A DNA stretch of 64,000 nucleotides from Amylostereum areolatum. Its lineage: Eukaryota > Basidiomycota > Agaricomycetes > Russulales > Stereaceae. The stretch is from assembly GCA_012932865.1 (NCBI GenBank), contig SAXG01000109.1:1-64000 (forward strand), read 5' to 3'. Position numbers and translations under genes: made by a program. Numbering within the stretch: the first letter of the stretch is position 1; every line of letters begins with the position of its first letter. Below, piece after piece: positions 34,701 to 45,129 of the stretch. Below the pieces are notes generated by a model, which was given only the letters and a program-made list of their open reading frames with translations, did no database searches and was not told the origin of the DNA.

Positions 34701-36113
34701 ATGACTGGCATCAGAGCCCTCCATCATCGCGACAACCACGCGCTCGACGTCGGGACCATCCTCCGCGCTAAGCTTGATTTTTTGGATGTCTGCGTGCGCT
34801 TCGAGCATGGCCGAGGAGTTGTAGATCTCGGAATATACACGCTGATCAGGTTCGGATGGGTCTTCAGACTTCCAGTAGAGCTCGAAAGGCGTCATATGAA
34901 ACTTGCATGAAGCCGGGCTTTCGAACGTGTCCTTGATGATGTTGAAAAGCTTCCGGTACTGAAGCCCTTCAACTTCGTAGATGGGCGCGTCGGCCTCGCT
35001 TGGATGCTTGACACCCTCGCAAGGTAGACGGAGGGTGACCGTAGCTTCGATCCAACCGTCGTCCTTGTGAAAGTGTTCGAGGTGTTGGTCAAGTAGACGG
35101 CTTTCTTTTGCATGAGAGAACCTTGCAACGTCCTCTGTGACAAAGCCATCGCGCTGGAGAATATCACGAGCAAGACGGTCGACTTCAGCCGCAGACTTCG
35201 CGGTACCGCCTGTGTTCTGCCACTCCATTAGGAAAGCCGAGCTGATATTTGAGAACGGCGCTCCGGTCTCGAGGTCGATGCCGCGTGGCGGTCGAGGAGG
35301 GCCTGCAACAGGAGGACCGTCGTCGCGCGTTGGGGGAACAAGGAGTGTGGGTGCATCGCATACGGAGTCCAGAGATTCGGTCTCCAACGGGTCCAGTGTC
35401 GGCTGCTGCGGATATATACGGTAGAGGCCGTACTCGTTCGGCTCGGTCGTAACCCTAGTATCTTGCGGTTCTTCTGGGACATTCACCGGTTCAGGGGACG
35501 GGGAGGAATGTGCAGGTGCTGTGGCTGGATCGCTACGCATCTGGGCCAGCTCTTGACGCCGTGACAGTGGCATGTGTCGAAGGGGAGTGTAATCCGTTGG
35601 CAGGAAATCCGTGTATTGAGCCGGGAGACGAACGCGTCGCCCAGATCGTACTGAACGGAGCGCGAGTTGCTCCAATGCAGAAGGTTCGCGAATGTCGTCG
35701 TTGGCGAAGGTGTCAGCATCGTTCCCTGTCTATGAAACATAAGTTATATGAGTGGAAAGAATGGGTTAGAATTTAGATATACGCACTGCTGTTGCCGCAT
35801 CACATTCAGAACTGTGTCCAGAAGGACCGACGCTCGCATTCTCCTGAAGAGCCAATTGGAATCCATCAACACACGGCACTCACGATGATAATGTATCACT
35901 TACCGACCGTGAACCTAGGCCGTCAACTGCATTCTTCTTCCTCTTTTTATCGGCCTTCTTCTCCCTCCTTTCTTCTTTCCGAGCACGCTTGAGGATCTTC
36001 TCGACGTTGTTTGCTGATTTTGCAGCCGCGCAGGTAGATTCGTGTCCGTCGAGAGCCTTGATGCTAGCGAAGGGACCCGCGTGGCAATGTTTGCCGCTAC
36101 AAACGAGCTTCAT
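31722..36113 (-). CDS. Plavaka-type transposase (Agaricomycete DNA transposon)
   Basis: Eleven minus-strand exons joined by short introns give one continuous protein from ATG 36113 to TAG 31722. It starts with a Cys/His finger (C-x4-C-x12-H-x3-C, residues 5-28). A basic linker and the motifs SGRRVRLPAQYTDFLP and FHMTPFELYWKSEDP follow. The core contains DASHLAQFGTASLWPVY, LTHCKRELMHGVWKILLDED, FTYAADYPEK, ACPCPRCLVKKEN, PDLLHEFDLGVWKAIFVHL and FGRDTIRRFHENASGMKKLA, and the C-terminus has DMVMRYRGGGIGH followed by a very acidic tail. This is the arrangement I know for the Plavaka (CACTA-related) transposases. No stop or frameshift was found at the joins checked, so it may be intact. One intron (34580-34526) appears to begin GC rather than GT. 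No terminal inverted repeats were recognised. It is divergent from DUF6698, with 284 bp between the start codons. Confidence 0.8.
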
Positions 36114-36397
36114 ATGCCGTAATTCGTGGCGGGTTGTCGGGTGGATACTTGAGCGGTTCGTGGTCTAAGCCAGAGAGAAAACCCGGATATGCTCGAGGCA
36201 CCGAAGCGCGCAATACGGTGGTGGTGAGAGGATGACTTTGCGGCGGCGAAGTTTGCGCGGCCTTCAACGCGTCTTGCGAAACACGGCCACGTGATGAAGC
36301 CGCGGGAGATTCGACGAAACACGTCTTCACGCCTGCCGCATTCTGCAATCGTCATCCGTTCTACCTCCTTGCCATCCACCCCTTTCTCATCGTTTTC
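36114..36397. promoter_or_regulatory. Shared divergent promoter region, Plavaka / DUF6698
   Basis: 284 bp between the two start codons, with the genes reading outward in both directions. No TATA consensus stands out. The spacing suggests co-expression from one bidirectional promoter, which is inferred. Confidence 0.5.
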
Positions 36398-38667
36398 ATG
36401 GCCTCTCGCTTCTCTAGTTCAACCCCAGCCAGCTCTACAATCTCGCAAAACACCTCAAAGTTCAAAATGAAGCATACATCGACCCATAATCGGCACAAAA
36501 AGTCACGGAGACATCGAAAGAGCTCCGACACGGACTCCAGCGACGAGTCAGACAGCGACGAATCGTCTTCGCTATCATCCTCGTCGTCATCACCTTCATC
36601 CTCCTCAGACTCGGATAACTCCTCCACAGACTCCGAAGAGGAGTCAACCAGAAAGTCGTGCGTATGCCCCTCTTCAATCCCTCCGAGTCAGTTGACTCAT
36701 TCCTCAGCAGCAGAACGCGCAAGAAAATGATGTGAGACCCTTCTCCAGCGTCTGATTTCTTTTTTATCGTCATTTCACCCGATTCTTTCTTCCCTGGCAC
36801 AAGATCGAAGTCGCGCAAACCCGAGCAAAAGAGCAGGAAGAAGAGAAAGCAAGCAAAGGGGACTGAGTTTGTTCTTTCTTAGCTCGTTTGTGATCTCTTC
36901 TAATGGCCCTATGCAGTGATACATCTGACGAGGATCGACCGGACGACGCGTTTACGCTGATCGGCCGCTACGCCGTGAGGACGGTGTACCCCTGGGTCGA
37001 CCTGAAGAGGGTTGTTCCCCTCGGCGTATCTTTCCCCGCTGGCTCGTCTCGTCGCGAGAAGGCAAAGTAAGCGCATATAAGCGCATATATCCCGCACATC
37101 TTGACCTTTTCCAGGTTATCTACGGAGCAGCAGGCTATGCTCGATATGTACGACAAACTCTACGACCAAAGTGAAGCCCTTCGCGACCTCGTCGCTCGGA
37201 AGAACTCCAAGGAAATCAACGAGGCCATCAAGCGTGTACGTGTGCGGATCTATGACAGCAGTGTTATGCTAACTAATGGTGGTAGATGTGCCTCGGCGCG
37301 TCTCTGATGCGCTCGTACGATACACGCCAAATCAAAGTCAAAGTGTCCGAGTATGCTCCTGTAGACCCCCAGCAAGAACCTTTTCACCCAGCACTCCTTA
37401 ACAGCGCCAAGTCGGATCGTGGTTTTTCGCACAACCAAGTCGGGCGCATGCTGACGCCCCTCGCATTCATTGATGAGTACGACAAGGACCCAGTCGTGTA
37501 TGTCTTCGTCCACCAGCATCTTTCGTCGCGCACGCTCACTCTCACTCAGCGCTCGCGAAAGAATCAAGGAGGCGAAGATACGAGTAACGGGAGACCTTGT
37601 CCCTCTCTTTGCTTATCAGACAAAGAACCCTGCAGACATCCTGGACGGCTTGTGTCAAGGACCTTTCGTCATCCGGGTGCGCGCTTTATCAGGTTGTCCA
37701 ACGAGTGCTGATTCACGTTTATCTTCCCAGACTCTGAGGCACATGTGGACCAGTCCGTCCTCGGCCATGGGTGTTCCTTCACCTCAGGCGACGAAGCAAG
37801 GCTACGCTCACAAGCTCGGTGTTGATGACATCACGCCTGAGATCATTTCCTGGGCCTGTGTTATAGTAAGCACCTTTCGCTATCCGTCTGCCTTAATGCT
37901 TACCTGCAGCAGGATCGATATGCTCTCAGCTCGCAAACTCGATGGCCAGCTAACCTCGAAGACGGCGATTTCAACTACGCCACGTTTTTCCACACGGTAG
38001 TCAACCTTTTCAGGGCCAATCCCGAAAGCGCATGGGCAAAGACTACTCTCGCCGCCGTGAACTTGTGAGTCATCCTCTCTCGTGATCATTCGTTGTCGTT
38101 GACTCGAGCTGTTGTTGGGAAGGGCGGTTTTCGGACACCAGTCTCCGCGCACTGGCACGGGCGAGAAGGGCGTAAACAGCTCGCACCACGCGCACATGAT
38201 GGCAGCTATCGCTGCCACGAACAAGACCGACGCGCCGCCAACAGATACCAACGCGCACGTTTCTCCACAACCGGCCTCGACGTCTCTTCCTGCACAGCTA
38301 CCTTCTCCTCCTTCCTCGTCGCCACCTCCGAGTCGATCTACACCGTCGTATCCCCCTCCCTCCGCTTCGACGGATAAAGACCGAACTCCCGCTTTAATGG
38401 AAGGTAGAATACGATTTCGTCATGGTAGCGTCTGTGTTTGCTGATGTCTTTCTTTCTCAAGAGGCAGGCCCTGCTCTGTCTGGTGAAGGTGAGGAATCAC
38501 CCGGACGCTCAGCCAGTTTGACACGTCTAGCCGAGGAGAGCGATGAAGCTCCGCCGCCGAAGAGATCGAAGAAGACCACAGATCCAAAGGTCTCTTCACC
38601 AGAAGAGCTCGATAATCGAGGAAAGAAGGTAAAGAAGGCAAAATCAAAAAATAGAAAGTCGAGATGA
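36398..38667 (+). CDS. DUF6698 protein
   Basis: Plus-strand gene with about nine exons. It starts at ATG 36398 with a Ser/Asp-rich, basic N-terminus, then splices through 50-60 nt introns (36658-36707 carries GTGCGT...TCAG). The DUF6698 body includes FTLIGRYAVRTVYPWVDLKR, LSTEQQAMLDMYDKLYDQSE, SAKSDRGFSHNQVGRMLTPL, GDLVPLFAYQTKNPADILDG, TLRHMWTSPSSAM and DGDFNYATFFHTVVNLFRAN. The C-terminus is Pro/Ser-rich with a terminal lysine-rich, nuclear-localisation-like stretch. DUF6698 proteins are numerous in Agaricomycetes and of unknown function. Head-to-head placement with a Plavaka transposase suggests it may be element cargo or an accessory DNA-binding protein; this is inference. Confidence 0.72.
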
Positions 38668-40002
38668 CCTAATATCAGTACGCACATCGGTGAGCTCTTT
38701 TCTCGACGGTTTGCTCCCTACTGAGGATGTGTCGTCTCGTGTAGACTGGCCCCGTCTTTGCCTGGCACCGGTTTTCGGTCTTCAGTTCTCCCTCGCTTTC
38801 AAATTGCACGCTTCGCTTTCCGTTCTCGTCCTAGATCTGCCACCGGCGACGTTCCCGTCTCGCAAGTCTCAACTCCATACGCCATCCTGCTCGTTTCCCA
38901 CCCACTGTCAAACCATGCTTCAATTTGCTTTTCGCTTGTTCACGCTCTGCTTCTTCGCACACGCTCTCGTCGCTGTCCTGTCCCCCTGTACATGCTCTGC
39001 ATAGGTTGTAGTATAACAATGAAATAGATGCCATTTTGCTATTTTTGATGCATCGAGCTTAGATTGTGGTACAATGATGCCAGGTATGATCTGATCCGGG
39101 CCTTTATAGCACGGCTGGATTCTGCTACACCGGTTTTAACTAATCTTTCAATGGCCTTACATAGGAATTGTATTCCTGTTACTTCGTAGTTACTACATCC
39201 CGGGGGTTATAGACTTGGACCCCCAGGTTCTGACCATAAATTGTAAGTAAATGTGATTATTATGGGTGTCGTAAGTATTTCAGGACATTGTAACTACGTT
39301 GTAGCGCGAAGTAAGGACTGGGCGGTTTTGCTGATGTAGTCTTCGTCAAGACTCTGCCACTAGGAACGTCGGGCTCGCGTTCAAGGAGGTTGGAGGTTGG
39401 CGTGGTTTGGGCGTAGGGCGGCGGCGGATGAGGTTACCTCTGGTCGGGGACAAAATAGAGGCAGTTCCCAGAGTAACGACCGGACAGACGCGACGGACTC
39501 GGACTCGGAATAGGTGACGCAACCTTGTGCCCATATGTATCATTGTCATTACAGTAAGGTATTCCGCAACGCACTTCAGAAGTCAGAAAAGAAGGAAACC
39601 TCGCATACTTCGAACCAGGTTGCGGATCCTGAAGTCTAAGAGAACTGATGCTGTTCACAGTCAGCGAGTGTTAAATTGCTGCAAGTGAGGAAGAGAGGGC
39701 TCGGAGGCTAATGACGGTCACCCCATCCCGCGGGAAAATCCAAGTCCTCCCCCTACCTCCCTCCGACGGCCTATCGGCGAAGCAGGGTTGAATACTTGCC
39801 TGGAACGACAGACACCAGTGCGCTCGACGACTCCAACGCGCCGCGCGCGGCTCCCTTCCTGATCCCGGATTCACCTTAGGTGACTCTGGGCAGCGTCTCA
39901 CCCAGGCATTTGAGGTGCGTCACAACCCTAAGATCAACTCATTCATGCTGACTTTACATCTAAATATCCCAAGTCCTCCCGACGACCTTCTAAGGACGCG
40001 CC
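38668..40002. other. Intergenic, AT-richer, nothing firm
   Basis: Contains short Cys/Phe/Leu-rich ORFs (38690-39005) that look like 3' untranslated sequence, and a GGGGGT...ACCCCC hairpin near 39203-39225. No gene, RNA or transposon end could be identified. Confidence 0.45.
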
Positions 40003-41287
40003 ATGTCCGTGTCAGAGATTCCGGATCTATCAGAGGGACAGGGAGATGGAAGCGCGTCCGTGTGAGTCTCATGTGCGTCCTCACTTCGCGTCGGCTGACT
40101 ATCTGCTCAGCGTTGCCAACAACGAGTTCAAAATGGCCCTGTGGATGGCTGCTACCCGACCGTCAATCGTAACGAAAACTAAGTATCTCAGAGGAGGAAG
40201 CTTGCGATTGAAAGGACCATACACAAGCTCCTCGATTTCACACTTTCCACACCTCTTTTCGAAATCGATGTACGTCTCACGAGCATCTCTGCTGATGTCC
40301 TCCTAACATCTCCAACAGGCCGCAGCATACAAGACACTACCCCATGCTCACTCCTTCATCACACCAAGGTCCAGGCATCGAAGGGCAGTGTAGCAATCGC
40401 CGACGACGACCCATACGACATCGTGTTCAACCTTCCTTTCTTCGCGGCTATATTCGATATCTGTGAACAATGGCCGAATGCATCTGCGAACGAAGCCACT
40501 CAATCACATCCCATAGCTCCTCTGCTCAGCCTGGCCTTCCGGAGCAGAAGACAGAAGCCTCTCATTCGCATCGCGTACGTGGAATCTCTCTTGCTCTCTG
40601 GGTCTATCCTTGATTACTCTCTAAACCAGACGTGAGCAAGACATTTGCCTTGCAAGATCGACTCCGAGTCCTGGTTTCCCCGACAACGCTAAGCTCGACT
40701 TTTGCTCCACTGGCGACAACCTCTCACTAAAGCGGGTCGTGCTACTCGGTCCCTTCGAAGTCCCTGTGGAAGCGTTCTCGGATACGCGCTGGGAGGCGGA
40801 CCCCTTGCGCATGAAACCCGCCTCGCTCGTGCTGTTCCCCGGAGAAGGGAAGTCTACCGAACACGCGCGTAACAAGAATCGACTCGTATATGACCTGTCC
40901 ACCTGCCTTCACCAGCAGGAAAGTCTCGGCCTCGCCACTCAAGAAAACTTTGGCTTTGTGTTCGCGAACGGAGTGGTCCGGATATATGGAATGGAGAAGC
41001 AGGACGACAGTGAGACCCTTTTCTACACGTTTCTGGCTACAAGTTCGCAACCTTCGACCTACGGACGCCTCTGGGATTCTTGAATTTCTACTCGTTTCTC
41101 TGTAAACTCGCCAATCATCTGGACGCCACTATTGTCAAGGATTATTTGAATGGACGTATACGGGAAAACCAAGGACGAGCTGATAGGACAGCGTTTGTCT
41201 TTCGATAACCTCGAGGCCCACGCCAAGCGGGAGGGTTCGGTAGACATCATGAGCCACACCGGCATGTCTACGTCTTCACGAGCGTGA
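40003..41287 (+). CDS. Unrecognised hypothetical gene, possibly frame-broken
   Basis: Starts at ATG 40003 (MSVSEIPDLSEGQGDG). A short GT-AG intron of about 52 nt leads to NNEFKMALWMAATRPS, and later exons carry LAIERTIHKLLDFTLSTPLF, DDDPYDIVFNLPFFAAIFDI, RVVLLGPFEVPVEAFSDTRW and LVYDLSTCLHQQESLGLATQ. The last coherent piece, TFDLRTPLGFLNFYSFLCKL (about 41055-41115), lies in a different frame from the preceding exon, with no convincing intron between them. One join near 40318 also leaves the frame unclear. The content is that of a real Agaricomycete protein, but I cannot name its family. Confidence 0.5.
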
Positions 41288-41832
41288 TTTTACTATCCAT
41301 CCGTATCCTAATATTTTCATTTCCTTTGTACGGACGATGATTGAAGCATGTCTATTTCATAGCCACATAACCACACGTTCGTGTATATGGTCGAAGGCTT
41401 CACGGTCGGCAGCCACAATTCAGTATCCGTGTGGTCTATCTGTACACAGTGGCATTGCTAAGTAAAATCGGAAGGGACGATGTGATGAAGGGATATACGT
41501 ATGCGTGCGTGAAGGGAGACATGCTGGCATGATCATCAGGTAAGGGTCATTCGTGCATCGGAAGTGATGGAGGCAGGTGGCATGCAAGTACTACAAGAGT
41601 GCAACAACGACAAGACAGCAAAGATGGATAGAGAGATGAAGAACGAGGTAGGTTATATGAAAAATGAGCCCTGGGACATGGTAAACACGGATGCGATAAC
41701 TAAGTAGAGGTGAACGATGAATGGTGGCGAGTAGTGGCGGCGGTGTGAGGGAGAAGGAAGAAAACCCGACCAGCGTAAACTCAGCGGAAGAGACCATTAA
41801 AAACTAGGCATGAATCACGATAAATCATCTAC
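41288..41832. other. Intergenic, nothing recognised
   Basis: About 545 bp between two genes whose 3' ends face each other. AT-richer than the flanks, with no ORF, repeat or RNA that I could support. Confidence 0.4.
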
Positions 41833-44800
41833 CTAAGCCGGACGTTCTTCCGCCACTGCCCGCCCGCCAGGCGACACCTGCCCGGACACAGGATCGGCGA
41901 AGTGAGTATCCCTGAGGCCAGTTGAAGGTACCATGGGCCGGCCGTCCCTACGGAATTGCGACAACCGCCCCCGCAGCGCAACGAGAGCCTTTGAGACCTG
42001 CGCCTTCGGACGCGCCTTGTTCCCCAAAATCTTGCCGACAAGCTCGGCGATTTTCTCCAAGAACGACAGCTGGAGTTCCGGCTCTAGGGGCGCTTCCTTC
42101 TCATCCGGGGACACGAGTTTGAGGAGGAGGGTGACGAGCAGTCGTTTCATGTTGGCGGTGATCTCGATAGGCGCCCCCCACTGCTGCAGGATGGCATCGA
42201 GCGACTCGAGGAGGGACTCACGCGCAACCTTGGTGCGGTAGAGCTCCCCCGAGAGCAGAGCATCGGTAAGGAGGTGAAGAGTGGCTTCCAAGGAGGCCGA
42301 GCAGCGCCCTTGCACGTCGAAATCCTTCCCGGCGTGCGTGTGCTGAGGATAGGACCGTAGAACGTCGAGCACATCTACCATATGTGCACTCCATTTCCCT
42401 TCACTACCACCCAGGAACCTTCCCGCAAGCTTGACGAGTTCGTCCACGAAACGTTGCGACAGGTCATGTTGCTTGGGTATGGCCTCTTTGAGCAGGCAGA
42501 GGAGGAGCTTTTGCGTGCCGGGATTGTTGTGCTGCTCCCAGTCCCGCGTGATCGCGTTCAGCGTCTCGATGAAAAGCGTGCGGGAGGAGTTCGTGCGGGG
42601 GAGCTCGGTCGAGCGCATCGCGTTAATGAGGAGCTCGATCGTAAATCCCATGCCACCTTTGCTGATGTCGATGGCGCGCCAGAGCTCTTTTTGCATCGGC
42701 GCGTGCGGAGGCTCCATGATCTTCTGAAGTGGGGGTAGCGCTAGCTCTGGAGCGTCCAGCTCGCTCAGCTTCTTCGGCCCGCCTGACGTCCACATCTCCA
42801 CGTTCAGGGTTTGCGTCGCGTATACAGACGACCAAAGACGCTCGACGAGATGCAACGGGGGCAGGAGCTGTGGGAGGAACCAGGTGGGGTGGGTGTGAAT
42901 GACATCGGTGGGTTGGCGGAGTTGGTGATTTGGCCAGCGGGTGAAGGAGCCCGGAAGGTATTCAAGCACGCCCGCCGTCACGCCATGCAACGCATCGGCC
43001 AGATCTGCAATCGCGTTGTTCACCGGCCTGGCCCATTCGAGACGATGCAGAACGTCGTCGAGCACGTCGAACTTGACGCTGGACTGGTTGATGGCCTTCT
43101 TGAGGGCGTCCTTGTTTTGCGCGTCTTGGCTCTGACTCTGGCCCTTCAACTCGCCTCCGAACGCCTTCGCAGTGTCCCACGCCGCCTCAACGCCGCTGTC
43201 GATGAACCCCGCGACCTTCGCCAAGCTCTCGAAGTCACCCGTTTCCTTTTCTGGGTTGACGTAGTCGAAGCCTTGGACGACGCTGTCTGCCTTGGCCGCG
43301 ACGTCCGCATGCTCCTGGATCATATGTTGCACGACGATGACGGTCATGCAGGCGCGACGTGCAGCGAACGCGGTGTCCTGATCTTGGGACTTGTTCGTCC
43401 TGTCGTCATTGCTCTTCTCGACGCCGTCCAGGTAGATGAGAGTGCGGCAGATGGTCTCGCTCTCAAAATATGGTTGCCAGTCAACCTTGAGGGAGAGAAC
43501 GAGCTGGAGAGCGGCGTCGATACATGCGCGCCCGCGTTTCATGCGATCGTCCTTGGAGAGGATACCGTACTCGGTGCAGGTTCTGAGCATGCGCATGATG
43601 CGACCAGTAAGATTCTTCACAATGGCGATGCGGTCTCTCGGTTCGTAGGCGACGAACCGACGGTGCAACGACTGTCCGATGGCATTCCAAACGTGTGACA
43701 ACGGCCCCTTCAGCGTCCGGTAGACCCTACGCGGCCCCCTTGTGCTGACGATCCAAGTGTGCTGGTTCGGGCTTGCATAGTTGAGCGTGTCTAGGGCAAA
43801 GAGATCGTCCGTATCCCCGTCCTCGGTCCCCGGTCCAGCAAGGTACTCTTGCTCGTGCTCCGTGTCAGCGTCGTCAGCGTCTTCCACGCCCTTCGTCGCC
43901 TGCTTCTCCTCGAAAATATTCCGCCATACACGCTTCCCCCAATCCGAGTTGAGGGAGCCGGCTATGCCCGCCACGAACGGCTGAAACTCGCTGTCCTCGG
44001 TGAGGTTGTCGATGAGCCAGTGGATCGCCTCTGCATCGCGCGCCATCCGGTTCGGAGATTCGTCCATAGCGATTTGAACCCGCCCTTCTGTGATGTCCGT
44101 GCTCACGGACTCGTCGTTCCCATCATGGTCTTTGTAGCGTCGTCCTCGCAAGAATTTCTGGAAGATGTACCAGAAAATACCGGACGCGGGGCTCTGGTAT
44201 GGGGACTGCGTAGAGATGATGGGCGCGAACATCGTCCAGATATAAAGAAGGGCGGATAGAGACATGACGGCGGTGGTCCAGATCGCGACGGTGTGGTTGA
44301 TGGGGAAGAGAAACTCGCCCAGGCCGACGAAGAAAAGGAAGAGGGAGATATGGATCAGGGCGGGGATGGCATCGACGATAACAGACATGCGCCAGAAGGT
44401 GGCGCCTTCGAAAAGGAATTGACGAATCCGTGCACGCTTGAGGGGGTGACTATATCGTTGGAAGACGTGATGCATGTAGTCGCGCACCCACTGCTGGACA
44501 ATGATAGCGAACAACACCGCTGTAAGGCTCAGCACCAAGCTGATGAACCAATAGGTGTTGATGCGGACGTCCGACGCTGTGGGGCCAGAGAAGGACACGC
44601 TTTGGGGGTCAGGGAAAGAGAGGGTGGGGACAGGTTGTCCGGCGTTTGCACCGAGTTGACGGGAAATCTGGACCAGGAGGGTGACGGACTGGTTCGCGAA
44701 TTGTTTGGTTTGCTCTACGGGATCTTCCTGGAGGTTTTGATAACTTTCGACGAGGAAAGCCGTCAAACTGGCTGAGTACAGACCGGCCTGAAGGATCACA

Positions 44801-45129
44801 CGCGTGCGGGTAAGCATCGGTGAGGATGAGAGACTGGACGGCAGGAAACGCACGAAGATGATGATACTCTCCATGTCGTCCTTCCAAGTCTCGACCAGTG
44901 CCCGGTCATGACTTTCCGCTTCTGTCACGTACGCCTTCCACAGTTCGACCGCACCCTCGTCGTAGTCAATAGGGCGCCTAGTTTTTTTGTCGCGCTGGCC
45001 TCGGTCGGTCGTGCTACTTGGTGATTTGTTAGCTATGAACATCGTGAACAAGGTTCCACAGCTCGCATGGGAAATAGCGCCAACCTCTGTGCTCTTTGCT
45101 AACGGAAGGGTTGTGAGCAGATGATTCAT
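41833..45129 (-). CDS. DUF6535 membrane protein with long C-terminal extension
   Basis: The minus-strand frame from ATG 45129 is open for 1,098 codons, but 44853-44788 is a canonical 66-nt intron (GTGCGT...TTCAG) lying in frame; without it the protein is 1,076 residues. The N-terminal half has the DUF6535 pattern: WKAYVTEAESHDRALVETWK, a following SIIIF/AGLYSASLTAFLVESY join, and four likely membrane helices, including FISLVLSLTAVLFAIIVQQW (about residue 195) and a hydrophobic pair at about 250-310. The remaining 700 or so residues are soluble and mostly helical, with an acidic stretch (TKGVEDADDADTEHEQEY) and no known catalytic motif. DUF6535 proteins are abundant in Agaricomycetes and their function is unknown. 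Confidence 0.82.
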   Translation of the reverse strand: MNHLLTTLPLAKSTEVGAISHASCGTLFTMFIANKSPSSTTDRGQRDKKTRRPIDYDEGAVELWKAYVTEAESHDRALVETWKDDMESIIIFVRFLPSSLSSSPMLTRTRVILQAGLYSASLTAFLVESYQNLQEDPVEQTKQFANQSVTLLVQISRQLGANAGQPVPTLSFPDPQSVSFSGPTASDVRINTYWFISLVLSLTAVLFAIIVQQWVRDYMHHVFQRYSHPLKRARIRQFLFEGATFWRMSVIVDAIPALIHISLFLFFVGLGEFLFPINHTVAIWTTAVMSLSALLYIWTMFAPIISTQSPYQSPASGIFWYIFQKFLRGRRYKDHDGNDESVSTDITEGRVQIAMDESPNRMARDAEAIHWLIDNLTEDSEFQPFVAGIAGSLNSDWGKRVWRNIFEEKQATKGVEDADDADTEHEQEYLAGPGTEDGDTDDLFALDTLNYASPNQHTWIVSTRGPRRVYRTLKGPLSHVWNAIGQSLHRRFVAYEPRDRIAIVKNLTGRIMRMLRTCTEYGILSKDDRMKRGRACIDAALQLVLSLKVDWQPYFESETICRTLIYLDGVEKSNDDRTNKSQDQDTAFAARRACMTVIVVQHMIQEHADVAAKADSVVQGFDYVNPEKETGDFESLAKVAGFIDSGVEAAWDTAKAFGGELKGQSQSQDAQNKDALKKAINQSSVKFDVLDDVLHRLEWARPVNNAIADLADALHGVTAGVLEYLPGSFTRWPNHQLRQPTDVIHTHPTWFLPQLLPPLHLVERLWSSVYATQTLNVEMWTSGGPKKLSELDAPELALPPLQKIMEPPHAPMQKELWRAIDISKGGMGFTIELLINAMRSTELPRTNSSRTLFIETLNAITRDWEQHNNPGTQKLLLCLLKEAIPKQHDLSQRFVDELVKLAGRFLGGSEGKWSAHMVDVLDVLRSYPQHTHAGKDFDVQGRCSASLEATLHLLTDALLSGELYRTKVARESLLESLDAILQQWGAPIEITANMKRLLVTLLLKLVSPDEKEAPLEPELQLSFLEKIAELVGKILGNKARPKAQVSKALVALRGRLSQFRRDGRPMVPSTGLRDTHFADPVSGQVSPGGRAVAEERPA

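Noticed and set aside
36361..36627. Acidic Glu/Asp-rich minus-strand ORF
   Set aside because: Antisense of the Ser-rich first exon of the DUF6698 gene.
42811..43698. 295-codon plus-strand ORF opposite the DUF6535 gene
   Set aside because: Antisense to a long, domain-supported frame, with no motif of its own.
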